Shown here in pieces: positions 1 through 6,305 of a stretch of DNA of 13,633 nucleotides. Positions within the stretch are counted from its first letter, which is position 1. Each line of letters opens with the position of its first letter. The notes below the pieces were generated by a model. It was not told the DNA's origin, ran no database searches, and saw nothing but the letters and a program-made list of their open reading frames with translations. The position numbers and the translations under genes were made by a program. Source of the stretch: UBA2137 sp037968575 (GTDB lineage: Bacteria > Pseudomonadota > Alphaproteobacteria > Micavibrionales > Micavibrionaceae); assembly GCA_037968575.1 (NCBI GenBank), contig JBBKVR010000024.1:1-13633 (forward strand). The letters are read 5' to 3'.

Positions 1-521
1 GGCAACGTATAAATTTCTGCTTTGTAAAAGACTTCGGGTTCTCTGAAATGTGTACCACCAATAAAGCCACCCTCATCTACGCCAACACCAATTGGGAATC
101 CAACACCAATACCCACACCTGACGAGCTTCCACCATATCCACCAACACTGACGCGCGGGCTATTGCGACTAGGATAAGTGTGGACATTATGAATGTCGCG
201 ACCTTGGGGTGTAACGAGTAAAACAGCTTGTGTATTTGCACCAAGCGCAATTTGGCGTTTTTCCTTATCCCCATATTGCCGTGTCGGGATATAGAGATCA
301 CGTCCTAGTGCCGTGGCAACATTAAATTCACCAAGGCTTTTAGCAATTTCCGTTTCCATAGCCTGTTGTTCGCTCAATTTCATATTTTCGGCAGACACTA
401 AAAATGAATTGATGCGTGACGCAGTAAATGACGGGTCAACGAAACTGTCGGATTTGGTCAGCGTTGTGCGAGCGCATGACACTAAAAACAGAATTGCAAA
501 GAGTGGGATTAAAAATTTCAT
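1..521 (-). CDS. Glycine-rich lipoprotein, 3' end outside the window (partial)
   Basis: Reading the minus strand from the ATG at 521 gives an open frame of 173 codons that leaves the window without a stop. The first 16 residues are a lipoprotein signal: Met-Lys, a hydrophobic run, and the lipobox L-V-S-C with the lipidated Cys at residue 16, so the mature protein should be membrane anchored in the envelope. After about residue 125 comes a low-complexity Gly/Val/Ser stretch (GGYGGSSSGVGIGVGF and on). This layout resembles small DUF4136-like outer-membrane lipoproteins, but I cannot assign a family firmly. The start is set by the signal peptide; there is no clear Shine-Dalgarno sequence, and the region just upstream is occupied by a terminator hairpin. 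The function is unknown. Confidence 0.8.
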   Translation of the reverse strand, partial: MKFLIPLFAILFLVSCARTTLTKSDSFVDPSFTASRINSFLVSAENMKLSEQQAMETEIAKSLGEFNVATALGRDLYIPTRQYGDKEKRQIALGANTQAVLLVTPQGRDIHNVHTYPSRNSPRVSVGGYGGSSSGVGIGVGFPIGVGVDEGGFIGGTHFREPEVFYKAEIYTL

Positions 522-529
522 GAGACAAT

Positions 530-552
530 AAAAAACCCGCTGTGAGGCGGGC
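530..552 (-). terminator. Rho-independent terminator after the entericidin-like gene
   Basis: On the minus strand the sequence reads CCCGC, a 6-base loop CTCACA, GCGGG, then six T residues. This GC-rich 5-bp stem with a U-tract lies 14 bases after the stop of the entericidin-like gene and ends about 9 bases before the ATG of the next lipoprotein, so it should end or attenuate transcription between the two. Confidence 0.8.
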
Positions 553-565
553 TTCTCTTTAAATC

Positions 566-703
566 TTAGTTTGCTGCGTCTTGAACGACTTCGCCACCGC
601 GTTCAACGTCCTGACCAAAGCCATCAACTGTATTACATGCTGTAAGACTGGCTGAGCTTAGAATAACAAGACCAAGTACCGCTAAAAGTTTAAAGTTTTT
701 CAT
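566..703 (-). CDS. Entericidin-like small lipoprotein (45 aa)
   Basis: A 45-residue protein beginning MKNFKLLAVLGLVILSS. It has a hydrophobic signal segment, a lipobox L-T-A-C with the lipidated Cys at residue 23, and the short mature tail NTVDGFGQDVERGGEVVQDA. The pattern C-N-T-x-x-G-x-G-x-D-(6)-GG-(6)-A is the hallmark of the entericidin EcnA/EcnB family, and the length is typical. In enterobacteria entericidins are small cell-envelope lipoproteins linked to a toxin/antidote pair; in alphaproteobacteria single copies are common and their role is not settled. The start is supported by an AAAGGA ribosome binding site 7 bases upstream. The gene is probably monocistronic, with a promoter at 729-756 and a terminator at 530-552. 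Confidence 0.88.
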   Translation of the reverse strand: MKNFKLLAVLGLVILSSASLTACNTVDGFGQDVERGGEVVQDAAN

Positions 704-728
704 TATTTTTTCCTTTCATAGAAGTTTT

Positions 729-756
729 CTTATATTATGAACGCGCTAGGTCACAA
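729..756 (-). promoter_or_regulatory. Candidate sigma-70 promoter for the entericidin-like gene
   Basis: On the minus strand TTGTGA (complement of 751-756) and TATAAG (complement of 729-734) are separated by 16 bases, giving 4/6 and 5/6 matches to the -35 and -10 consensus. Transcription would start near 722, about 20 bases before the ATG. This is a pattern match only. Confidence 0.5.
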
Positions 757-791
757 AAAAGTTCGTAACTTATTCAGTTTAAAGGAAATTG

Positions 792-1760
792 ATGCCCTCT
801 AATAGAGCCTTAGAAGCGATGCAATCAGCAGTTGATATCGTTAATAATAGTCCACACCCAACCAATAAGGTTGCCGCATGTGTTTTTGATGACACGAATA
901 TCATTTGCGAAACAAACCAATGGCCAACGCCCATTGAGAAACATCTTGGGCATGAAGCACGCATCGGTAATAGCAGTGGGACGATACATGCCGAGACCGC
1001 CGCGCTCTTAAGTGCTGACTTTCCTACCAAGAACGCCTCTATTTGTATCACTGACCCCTTTTGTCCCAATTGCGCCAAGAATATTGCCGAGGCAGGCATC
1101 GCTGTTATCTATATTGACCACAAGGGTTTTGAAAAAGATTTCTGGCAAAGACGCTCAGGAACATTTGACAATATGTCGATGCAGATTGTTGAGAAGGCAG
1201 GTATCGCCGTTTACCGCATTCACCGCAAAGAAGAGAGACTAGAACCCATTCATGAACCCGTAAAAGACTATATTCCGCAAGAGGACAGCCCGATTGAAAT
1301 TGAACCTGCAAGTAACGATGCCAGTTTCTTTGATATGCTCATCACCCACAAAGCCACTCATCATTACAATCGCAAAATTGCCATTGGTTTGGCTCAGGAC
1401 AAATCAGGCAAGACATACAGCCTGACCGCTCGCGTTCATGTCGTTGTCGGATATTCCATGCAAAATGATTTTGATATTGATCAGATTACTCAGGCGCGGG
1501 GGAAATATTCATTCATGCAGGAACCAGTGAATAGGTTTTTGATGGCGTGTCGACGTATGGGATTAACGCCAATAAAGGACTATTTGTTTTGCTCACAAAT
1601 CCCAACATCGCGCGAACAGGTCAATATGATTGGTGCGGGATTTACAGAAATTACAATCGGTGATGTGTTTCGCTCGCGTAGCCCTGATGGATTTGTTGCG
1701 CGGAGTTTGGTCGAAGAAAAAGGCCTGCTGAAATTCAAACAGGCCTCTCGCGAATTCTAA
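792..1760 (+). CDS. Zinc-dependent cytidine/dCMP deaminase-fold protein with a degenerate second deaminase-like half
   Basis: A 322-residue protein. The first half (about 1-145) is a CMP/dCMP-type deaminase. H66-A-E68 supplies the zinc ligand and catalytic Glu, and D88-P-F-C91-P-N-C94 supplies the two Cys ligands, followed by AGIAVIYID, the usual strand after this helix. Such enzymes hydrolytically deaminate cytosine-type nucleotides or related substrates; the substrate here cannot be read from the sequence. The second half (about 180-295) appears to repeat the fold: QEPVNRFLMAC stands where HAE-ALL should be, and QIPTSREQVNMIGAGFTEI where PxxC would be, so the zinc ligands are gone. I chose the ATG at 792, with AAAGGAA at 781-787, over a TTG at 789. 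The gene ends only 4 bases from the convergent sucB stop. The deaminase half is confident; the second half is inferred. Confidence 0.85.
   Translation: MPSNRALEAMQSAVDIVNNSPHPTNKVAACVFDDTNIICETNQWPTPIEKHLGHEARIGNSSGTIHAETAALLSADFPTKNASICITDPFCPNCAKNIAEAGIAVIYIDHKGFEKDFWQRRSGTFDNMSMQIVEKAGIAVYRIHRKEERLEPIHEPVKDYIPQEDSPIEIEPASNDASFFDMLITHKATHHYNRKIAIGLAQDKSGKTYSLTARVHVVVGYSMQNDFDIDQITQARGKYSFMQEPVNRFLMACRRMGLTPIKDYLFCSQIPTSREQVNMIGAGFTEITIGDVFRSRSPDGFVARSLVEEKGLLKFKQASREF
1716..1746 (-). terminator. Probable sucB terminator inside the deaminase coding sequence
   Basis: On the minus strand AGGCCTG, a 12-base loop, CAGGCCT and then TTTTC form a 7-bp GC-rich stem with a short U-tract, beginning about 19 bases after the sucB stop. 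It overlaps codons near the end of the opposing deaminase gene (inverted repeat 1721-1727 / 1740-1746). The position and orientation fit termination of sucB transcripts. Confidence 0.65.
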
Positions 1761-1764
1761 ACTC

Positions 1765-3036
1765 TTAGATATCCAGCAATAATCTCTGCGGATCTTCAAG
1801 GGCTTCTTTGATACGCACCAAGAAAGTCACAGCCTCACGACCATCAATCAGACGGTGATCATAAGACATTGCCAAATACATCATTGGACGTGCCTCGATT
1901 GAGCCATCAGGCATCACCATTGGACGTTGCTGAATTTTATGCATACCCAAAATAGCAGTCTGTGGTGTATTCAAAATTGGTGTTGAGAGAAGCGAGCCGA
2001 AAATACCGCCATTGGTGACAGTAAATGTTCCGCCCTGCATATCGTCCATCGTAATTTTACCATCACGTGCGCGCGTTCCCATATCAACGATATCTTTTTC
2101 GATTTGTGCCATGGACTTGCCATCCGCATCACGGACAACAGGAACGACCAGACCTTGCGGGGTAGAAACAGCAACGCCGATATTGTAGTAATTTTTGTAA
2201 ACAATTTCCTCGCCATCAATCTCGGCATTAAGCTCAGGAATTTCTTTTAGAGAATTGACAGCAGCTTTCACAAAGAAAGACATAAAACCAAGCTTGATAC
2301 CGTGTTTTTTCTCGAACGTTTCTTTATATTCAGAGCGCACTTTCATAATGGCCGTCATATCAACTTCGTTGAAAGTTGTCAGAATGGCGGCTGTGTTTTG
2401 TGCTTCTTTTAAACGCTCGGATACGCGCTTGCGCAGTCTCGTCATTTTCACACGCTCTTCACGAGGGGCATCGTGTGGTGCCACAGGATGTGTTGTCACA
2501 GCCTGATGCGCAGGTGTTGAGCCAACATCTTTTTGCGGGTGTCCGTTTTCCATGTAGGCGATAACGTCACCTTTGGTTAGACGACCGTCTTTACCTGTAC
2601 CTTTGATTTTGGAAGGATCTAAATCATTATCGGCAACCATTTTACGAACAGCGGGTGAGAGTTGTTGCCCTGCATCACCATGAACTTCATTTGATTTTGA
2701 ATCACCTTTAGCTTCATCTTCAGGGATATTACCTTCGGGTTCAGCTTTGACTTCTGTAGGCTTTGTAGTGGCTTGCTTGTTACCTGCATCGTTGGCAACT
2801 TCACCCGCCTCAATCATACCAAGAATAGCACCAACTTCAACATTACCACCTTCTGCAACAGTAATTTTGGCAATCACACCAGCCTCATGCGCGTTGACTT
2901 CCAAAGTCACCTTGTCAGTTTCCAGTTCAACGATTGGTTCGTCTACGGCAACCTGATCTCCCTCTTTCTTCAACCATTGGGCAACGGTTGCTTCTGTAAC
3001 GGATTCTCCAAGTGTTGGGACTTTAATCTCGGCCAT
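1765..3036 (-). CDS. sucB: Dihydrolipoyllysine-residue succinyltransferase, E2 of 2-oxoglutarate dehydrogenase
   Basis: This is the E2 core that transfers the succinyl group from lipoamide to CoA in the 2-oxoglutarate dehydrogenase complex (TCA cycle, cytoplasm). The 423 residues show all three parts in order. The lipoyl domain spans 1-77, with the lipoylated lysine K42 in E-T-D-K-V. A charged Ala/Glu/Lys linker holds the peripheral subunit-binding domain at about 126-162 (LSPAVRKMVADNDLDPSKI). The catalytic acyltransferase domain begins near 195 and contains D393-H394-R-L-I-D398-G, with the active-site His and Asp. The length is normal for bacterial SucB (about 400-430). The start is supported by AGAGGAA about 8 bases upstream. 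It is cut off from sucA by four genes, two of them on the opposite strand, and appears to have its own promoter at 3134-3163. No lpd (E3) gene lies next to it in this window. Confidence 0.97.
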   Translation of the reverse strand: MAEIKVPTLGESVTEATVAQWLKKEGDQVAVDEPIVELETDKVTLEVNAHEAGVIAKITVAEGGNVEVGAILGMIEAGEVANDAGNKQATTKPTEVKAEPEGNIPEDEAKGDSKSNEVHGDAGQQLSPAVRKMVADNDLDPSKIKGTGKDGRLTKGDVIAYMENGHPQKDVGSTPAHQAVTTHPVAPHDAPREERVKMTRLRKRVSERLKEAQNTAAILTTFNEVDMTAIMKVRSEYKETFEKKHGIKLGFMSFFVKAAVNSLKEIPELNAEIDGEEIVYKNYYNIGVAVSTPQGLVVPVVRDADGKSMAQIEKDIVDMGTRARDGKITMDDMQGGTFTVTNGGIFGSLLSTPILNTPQTAILGMHKIQQRPMVMPDGSIEARPMMYLAMSYDHRLIDGREAVTFLVRIKEALEDPQRLLLDI

Positions 3037-3084
3037 TCTTAGTTCCTCTAACTATCCTTAAAATGTCTTGTGCCTTAATGTGGC

Positions 3085-3101
3085 TTTTTACGTCGTAAAA
3101 A
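3085..3101. promoter_or_regulatory. 17-bp palindrome upstream of sucB, possible operator
   Basis: TTTTTACGTCGTAAAAA is a perfect palindrome with 8-bp arms around a single T. The one-base centre makes it a poor RNA hairpin and a better candidate for binding a dimeric repressor. It sits between the predicted sucB promoter and the sucB start codon, about 48 bases before the ATG. No regulator can be named from the sequence. Confidence 0.45.
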
Positions 3102-3133
3102 TCAATGGGGTAGGCAGGAAAAACATTATTGCG

Positions 3134-3163
3134 ATTATGATTTTTCTCTTGCCTTTATCTCAA
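3134..3163 (-). promoter_or_regulatory. Candidate sigma-70 promoter for sucB
   Basis: On the minus strand TTGAGA (complement of 3158-3163) and CATAAT (complement of 3134-3139) each match the consensus at 5 of 6 positions, with an 18-base spacer. The start would be near 3127, giving a leader of about 90 bases that carries the 17-bp palindrome. A promoter here is expected, since sucB begins divergently from the neighbouring plus-strand genes. Confidence 0.55.
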
Positions 3164-3212
3164 GATATACTTATTGTCCGCCAAAGTTTATGTAAACGTT
3201 AAGGTTTTAATC

Positions 3213-3827
3213 ATGCGCGGCGCTCTCGCTATATTCACTAAAACACCAGAACTTTCTCCGGTTAAGACACGCCTTGCGCGCGATGTCGGCGAAGAGGTTG
3301 CTAAAAATTTCTTCTCGTGGAGCGTGGGACAAGTTGCAAACACAGCTACTCAAGCGTCCGATTCCAAAGAAGACTTAGATGTGTTTTGGGCAATCGCCGA
3401 GGAAGATGGCGTTAACCATGAGCGTTGGGAAAACAGCCCTTTCAAAAAAATATGGAGTGGTGAAGGCTGTCTAGGTACACAAATGCACCGCGTCACCAAT
3501 TCGTTACTTGATGAAGGTTATGATTATGTTCTTCTCACCGGAACAGATATTCCTGACCTTACACCATCTTTAATTGTGGATGCTGCTGACTATTTGGAAG
3601 GTAATGATGACGCTTGTGCCATTGGTCCAACAGGCGATGGTGGTTTTTATCTTTATGGCAGTAACGTAAAAACAGAAAAACCTGCATGGACAGAGCACAA
3701 TTACAAAGCTCCTGATTCATGGAAAACGCTCACATCTGATTTAGGCTTTGATGACATTATGATTTTGCCAGCTCTTACTGATGTTGATGAGGCTAGCGAC
3801 CTCGAAAAAATTAAAGGCGCCATATGA
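3213..3827 (+). CDS. DUF2064 / TIGR04282-type nucleotidyltransferase-fold transferase
   Basis: A 204-residue protein with the signature of the TIGR04282 'transferase 1, rSAM/selenodomain-associated' family, a GT-A-like fold. It has an N-terminal ALAIFTKTPELSPVKTRLA, which is the nucleotide-binding start of the family, GEGCLGTQM, TGTDIPDLTP (the Asp-containing central motif), GPTGDGGFYLYG and a final LTDVDEASDL. The exact substrate is unknown; members are presumed nucleotide-sugar or phosphosugar transferases. I start it at the ATG at 3213, with TAAGG upstream, because the family begins right at this strand; the frame extends 39 bases upstream to a TTG, but that lies close to a possible -10 box (TATACT at 3166-3171). 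It overlaps the next gene by 4 bases (ATGA), so the two are probably translationally coupled. Confidence 0.85.
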   Translation: MRGALAIFTKTPELSPVKTRLARDVGEEVAKNFFSWSVGQVANTATQASDSKEDLDVFWAIAEEDGVNHERWENSPFKKIWSGEGCLGTQMHRVTNSLLDEGYDYVLLTGTDIPDLTPSLIVDAADYLEGNDDACAIGPTGDGGFYLYGSNVKTEKPAWTEHNYKAPDSWKTLTSDLGFDDIMILPALTDVDEASDLEKIKGAI

Positions 3828-4558
3828 AACTGGCGGATTATAAAAGCCACTTTGCTGCCCATCGTGGTGGTTGTTCACATCTTCCCGAAAATTCTATAGC
3901 CGCATTCGAGGCCGCTGCCAAAGCAGGTATTGGCTACATTGAAATGGATGTGATGATGACAGAAGACTGGAAAGTTGTTGTTCATCATGATGATACTTTG
4001 GAGCGAATGACGGGCCATAATGCTGGAATGGGCGAGGTTACCTTTGAGAAACTTTCTGAGTTAAAGTTGACCCATGAAGGCGAATTAACTGACCAAAAAG
4101 TTCCTACATTAAAAGAAGTTCTCCAAAAACTTCAACCCTATGGCAGTAAAGTTCTTTTAGAGATTAAGCCCCCCGCTCACCGAGATGATTTAAGTGGTCA
4201 GCAACTTGCTTTAAACGTTTATAAAATTGTCAGAGATACAGATATGCTTGATAGATGCATCTTCATGTCAGTAGACATTTATCTTATTGAAGAATTCAAA
4301 GTAGCCTTCCCCAATATTACGGCTTGTTATCCTGCTCTAGGAAATGCTGATGAGGATTTAAATCAGGCAATTGATAAAGCTTTCAACGTTTTTGGTTGCC
4401 CAAGACAAAAATACTCTAGCCAAATCAATAAAAGAGCGCATTCAGCGGGGTTAGAAACTTTTGTATTTACACTTGAAACACTTGCTGACAGTGAAACTTA
4501 TTTAAGTGACAAGGTTGATATTGTAATGCCTAAACATATCACTCCACTTATCATCTAA
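3824..4558 (+). CDS. Glycerophosphodiester phosphodiesterase family protein
   Basis: GDPD enzymes hydrolyse glycerophosphodiesters to glycerol 3-phosphate and an alcohol. The 244-residue protein carries the TIM-barrel catalytic signature in order: H13-R-G-G with P-E-N-S at 21-24, E40-x-D42, H54-H55-D-D-T-L-E-R-M-T-G, and L-E113-I-K115-P. These include the metal-binding Glu/Asp and the two catalytic His positions. No signal peptide is visible, so it should act in the cytoplasm, as in UgpQ-type enzymes, rather than in the periplasm as in GlpQ. It starts within the stop of the preceding transferase gene (ATGA overlap) and its own stop overlaps the convergent glycosyltransferase stop by 4 bases. 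The substrate is not determined. Confidence 0.92.
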   Translation: MKLADYKSHFAAHRGGCSHLPENSIAAFEAAAKAGIGYIEMDVMMTEDWKVVVHHDDTLERMTGHNAGMGEVTFEKLSELKLTHEGELTDQKVPTLKEVLQKLQPYGSKVLLEIKPPAHRDDLSGQQLALNVYKIVRDTDMLDRCIFMSVDIYLIEEFKVAFPNITACYPALGNADEDLNQAIDKAFNVFGCPRQKYSSQINKRAHSAGLETFVFTLETLADSETYLSDKVDIVMPKHITPLII

Positions 4559-5247
4559 TTCTTCTTCATATAAATTTTTGCTATTTCATATGGGTCTTTG
4601 CCCCTAAAATAAAGTGATAAGCATTTGGCGTTGGTCACTATTCTTTTTATATATCCATGTTTGTAACGCTCATTTGATGTGACCGCTTGCGATGAAAATC
4701 GCTTCAATCTCTTTCGCCCCAACTTGAGGACGAAATCTACATCCTCCATTAACGGATAATCAGCACGGAAACCACCGATTTGGTCATACAGACTTTTATG
4801 AATGAGCAAGCCTTGGTCGCCATAGGGCAATGCTAGAAAGATGTTTCTAAAACCAACGAGTTTTTCTAAAAGATATGCCTTCCAACCACCACCATCTTGT
4901 TTGAAACGAAAATACCCTGCTTTGGATATTTCATTTTGTTCTGTCAAAAAATTTGAAATTTCATTTTGCCAATTGCCTTGCAAATAGGTATCTACATGCA
5001 AAAAAAGCATCCATCCATCACTGACTTGCTCGGCACCTTTTGCCAGAGTCGCGCCGCGTACGCCCTTAGGCGCATCAATAATTTTAAAATTGGGGTGTTG
5101 TTTTTCCAAACGGACAAGATCGTTATCTTTGGGATTACCCACAATAACAAAACGAACCGTCTCTATTGATTTTTGAGAATTAAAATCCTGAATTGTTTTT
5201 TCTAAATAAGGATGGAAATGGAGGACAGGGGTAATGAGTGTGAGCAT
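4555..5247 (-). CDS. TIGR04283-type family 2 glycosyltransferase
   Basis: A 230-residue GT-A glycosyltransferase. It opens with a strand-type LTLITPV and has R64-G-A-T-L-A-K-G-A72, LFLHVDTYL with the metal-binding-type Asp at 86, Y-G-D-Q-G at 142-146, GGF at 158-160, M-E-D-V-D-F at 167-172 and T-S-N-E-R-Y at 190-195. This sequence of motifs is typical of 'transferase 2, rSAM/selenodomain-associated' (TIGR04283). Members often occur with a TIGR04282 protein, as here on the opposite strand 730 bases away. No transmembrane segment is evident. The start lies 3 bases after the stop of the upstream 335-residue gene, suggesting one transcript and coupled translation. The sugar donor and acceptor are unknown. 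Confidence 0.85.
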   Translation of the reverse strand: MLTLITPVLHFHPYLEKTIQDFNSQKSIETVRFVIVGNPKDNDLVRLEKQHPNFKIIDAPKGVRGATLAKGAEQVSDGWMLFLHVDTYLQGNWQNEISNFLTEQNEISKAGYFRFKQDGGGWKAYLLEKLVGFRNIFLALPYGDQGLLIHKSLYDQIGGFRADYPLMEDVDFVLKLGRKRLKRFSSQAVTSNERYKHGYIKRIVTNAKCLSLYFRGKDPYEIAKIYMKKN

Positions 5248-5250
5248 TTT

Positions 5251-6258
5251 CTATGCAGCTTCTGGAAACGGTAATTCCGAGCGAGTCTTTAAGATGTCGC
5301 CTGGTGTTCTTCGATCAATCTGGCGTTCATCTGAAACTTTAACGTACATTCCAATATTACCATTTCTCATCATGGAGCTCCGAACCATACCCATAATTGT
5401 GAATTTTCCTGCTTCTTCAAATTTATCCCGCAAAAATTTATTTTGTCTCATATCCAAATCAATATGTGGGATAATGAATCGTGGACCATCATCTAGACGA
5501 TCAAGAAAAATAGCTTTGCAGTCTACTGTATGTAATTTTTCACTAAACGGAATATTAGTTTTTTCAGTATTTAATTCTACTGCTCTTGGTAACCCCTTAT
5601 ATCCTTCCGCATCTCTTTTAAGCTGCTGGAGGAATCTTTGAAAGCGTTTGCTACCAATACCTTCATGTGCACTATCTTGCCTTAAAACAAAATCACGAAA
5701 GGGAATTACTCTGTGCCCAGCAACGAGATAAGATTTGGACAAGCGCTCCAAATCACCCCTTTCCATCAAATCGAGTAAATCAGAAACACTACTGACACTA
5801 GCTGTTTCCATCTCTTGAAATTCGTCTTTATTAATATTAGATGGCAACATATCTCCCCTGACACGCCATTTTTTACCATCACGATAATATAAAGTTTTAT
5901 CGTTAAATTCACCTGATGGGTTTGGTATATTTAAATGAACTCGAAGGCCATCATTAACATTATAAAAATGTCTTTCATTGTCCTTAGCCGGGTTTGGTTT
6001 AGAGCAGGTGTGTTCTTGCCCTGGGTTCAAAGCAAAATGTTCTGGTCGCGGTCTATAATGCGAGGTGCCTACTAATCCAGACGATTGAGAAACGTAATGC
6101 AATTCGGCGGGGCAACACGCACAAATTAATTTGCCTTTATGATCAGTTTCACGATAAGTAGCAGCTAAGCCATTTCCGTACTGTGAGCCAGGAAGCCCAA
6201 TGGAAGTATAGCTCCCATCTTCATTTTTCACTCGGGCTCTATCTAATGTAACTGTCAT
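5251..6258 (-). CDS. Unrecognised 335-residue protein with an N-terminal Cys/His cluster
   Basis: I do not recognise this protein. Residues 46-85 hold a compact set of possible zinc ligands: C46-A-C48-C49-P, then H67, H74-F and H83-T-C85. The C-x-C-C ... H-F ... H-x-C layout is reminiscent of the zinc ribbon at the front of some CoiA-like or nuclease-associated proteins, but the rest shows no catalytic motif I can name. The middle is charged and helical (SDLLDLMERGDLERL near 159-173). There is no signal peptide or membrane segment. Its start lies 47 bases after the sucA stop, in the same orientation, and it precedes the TIGR04283 gene by 3 bases. A TTGACA (complement of 6285-6290) with a GAAAAT 17 bases on could be a promoter but would start inside the coding sequence, so it is weak. 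There is no strong ribosome binding site. Confidence 0.75.
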   Translation of the reverse strand: MTVTLDRARVKNEDGSYTSIGLPGSQYGNGLAATYRETDHKGKLICACCPAELHYVSQSSGLVGTSHYRPRPEHFALNPGQEHTCSKPNPAKDNERHFYNVNDGLRVHLNIPNPSGEFNDKTLYYRDGKKWRVRGDMLPSNINKDEFQEMETASVSSVSDLLDLMERGDLERLSKSYLVAGHRVIPFRDFVLRQDSAHEGIGSKRFQRFLQQLKRDAEGYKGLPRAVELNTEKTNIPFSEKLHTVDCKAIFLDRLDDGPRFIIPHIDLDMRQNKFLRDKFEEAGKFTIMGMVRSSMMRNGNIGMYVKVSDERQIDRRTPGDILKTRSELPFPEAA

Positions 6259-6305
6259 GACATTTTCTTTTACGGTAGGATTTATGTCAAGTATTCACAA
6301 AAAAA

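Noticed and set aside
313..531. 72-codon plus-strand frame near the left edge
   Set aside because: It lies antisense to the lipoprotein gene, which has a signal peptide and lipobox; the plus frame has no ribosome binding site or recognisable features.
779..1099. 106-codon minus-strand frame across the deaminase start
   Set aside because: It is antisense to the zinc-binding deaminase domain; the hydrophobic-looking translation is a shadow of that coding sequence.
6262..6290. TTGACA and GAAAAT with a 17-base spacer upstream of the 335-residue gene (minus strand)
   Set aside because: The -35 box is perfect, but the predicted start would fall inside the second codon of the annotated gene and the -10 box is only 4/6. 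It is not listed as a feature.
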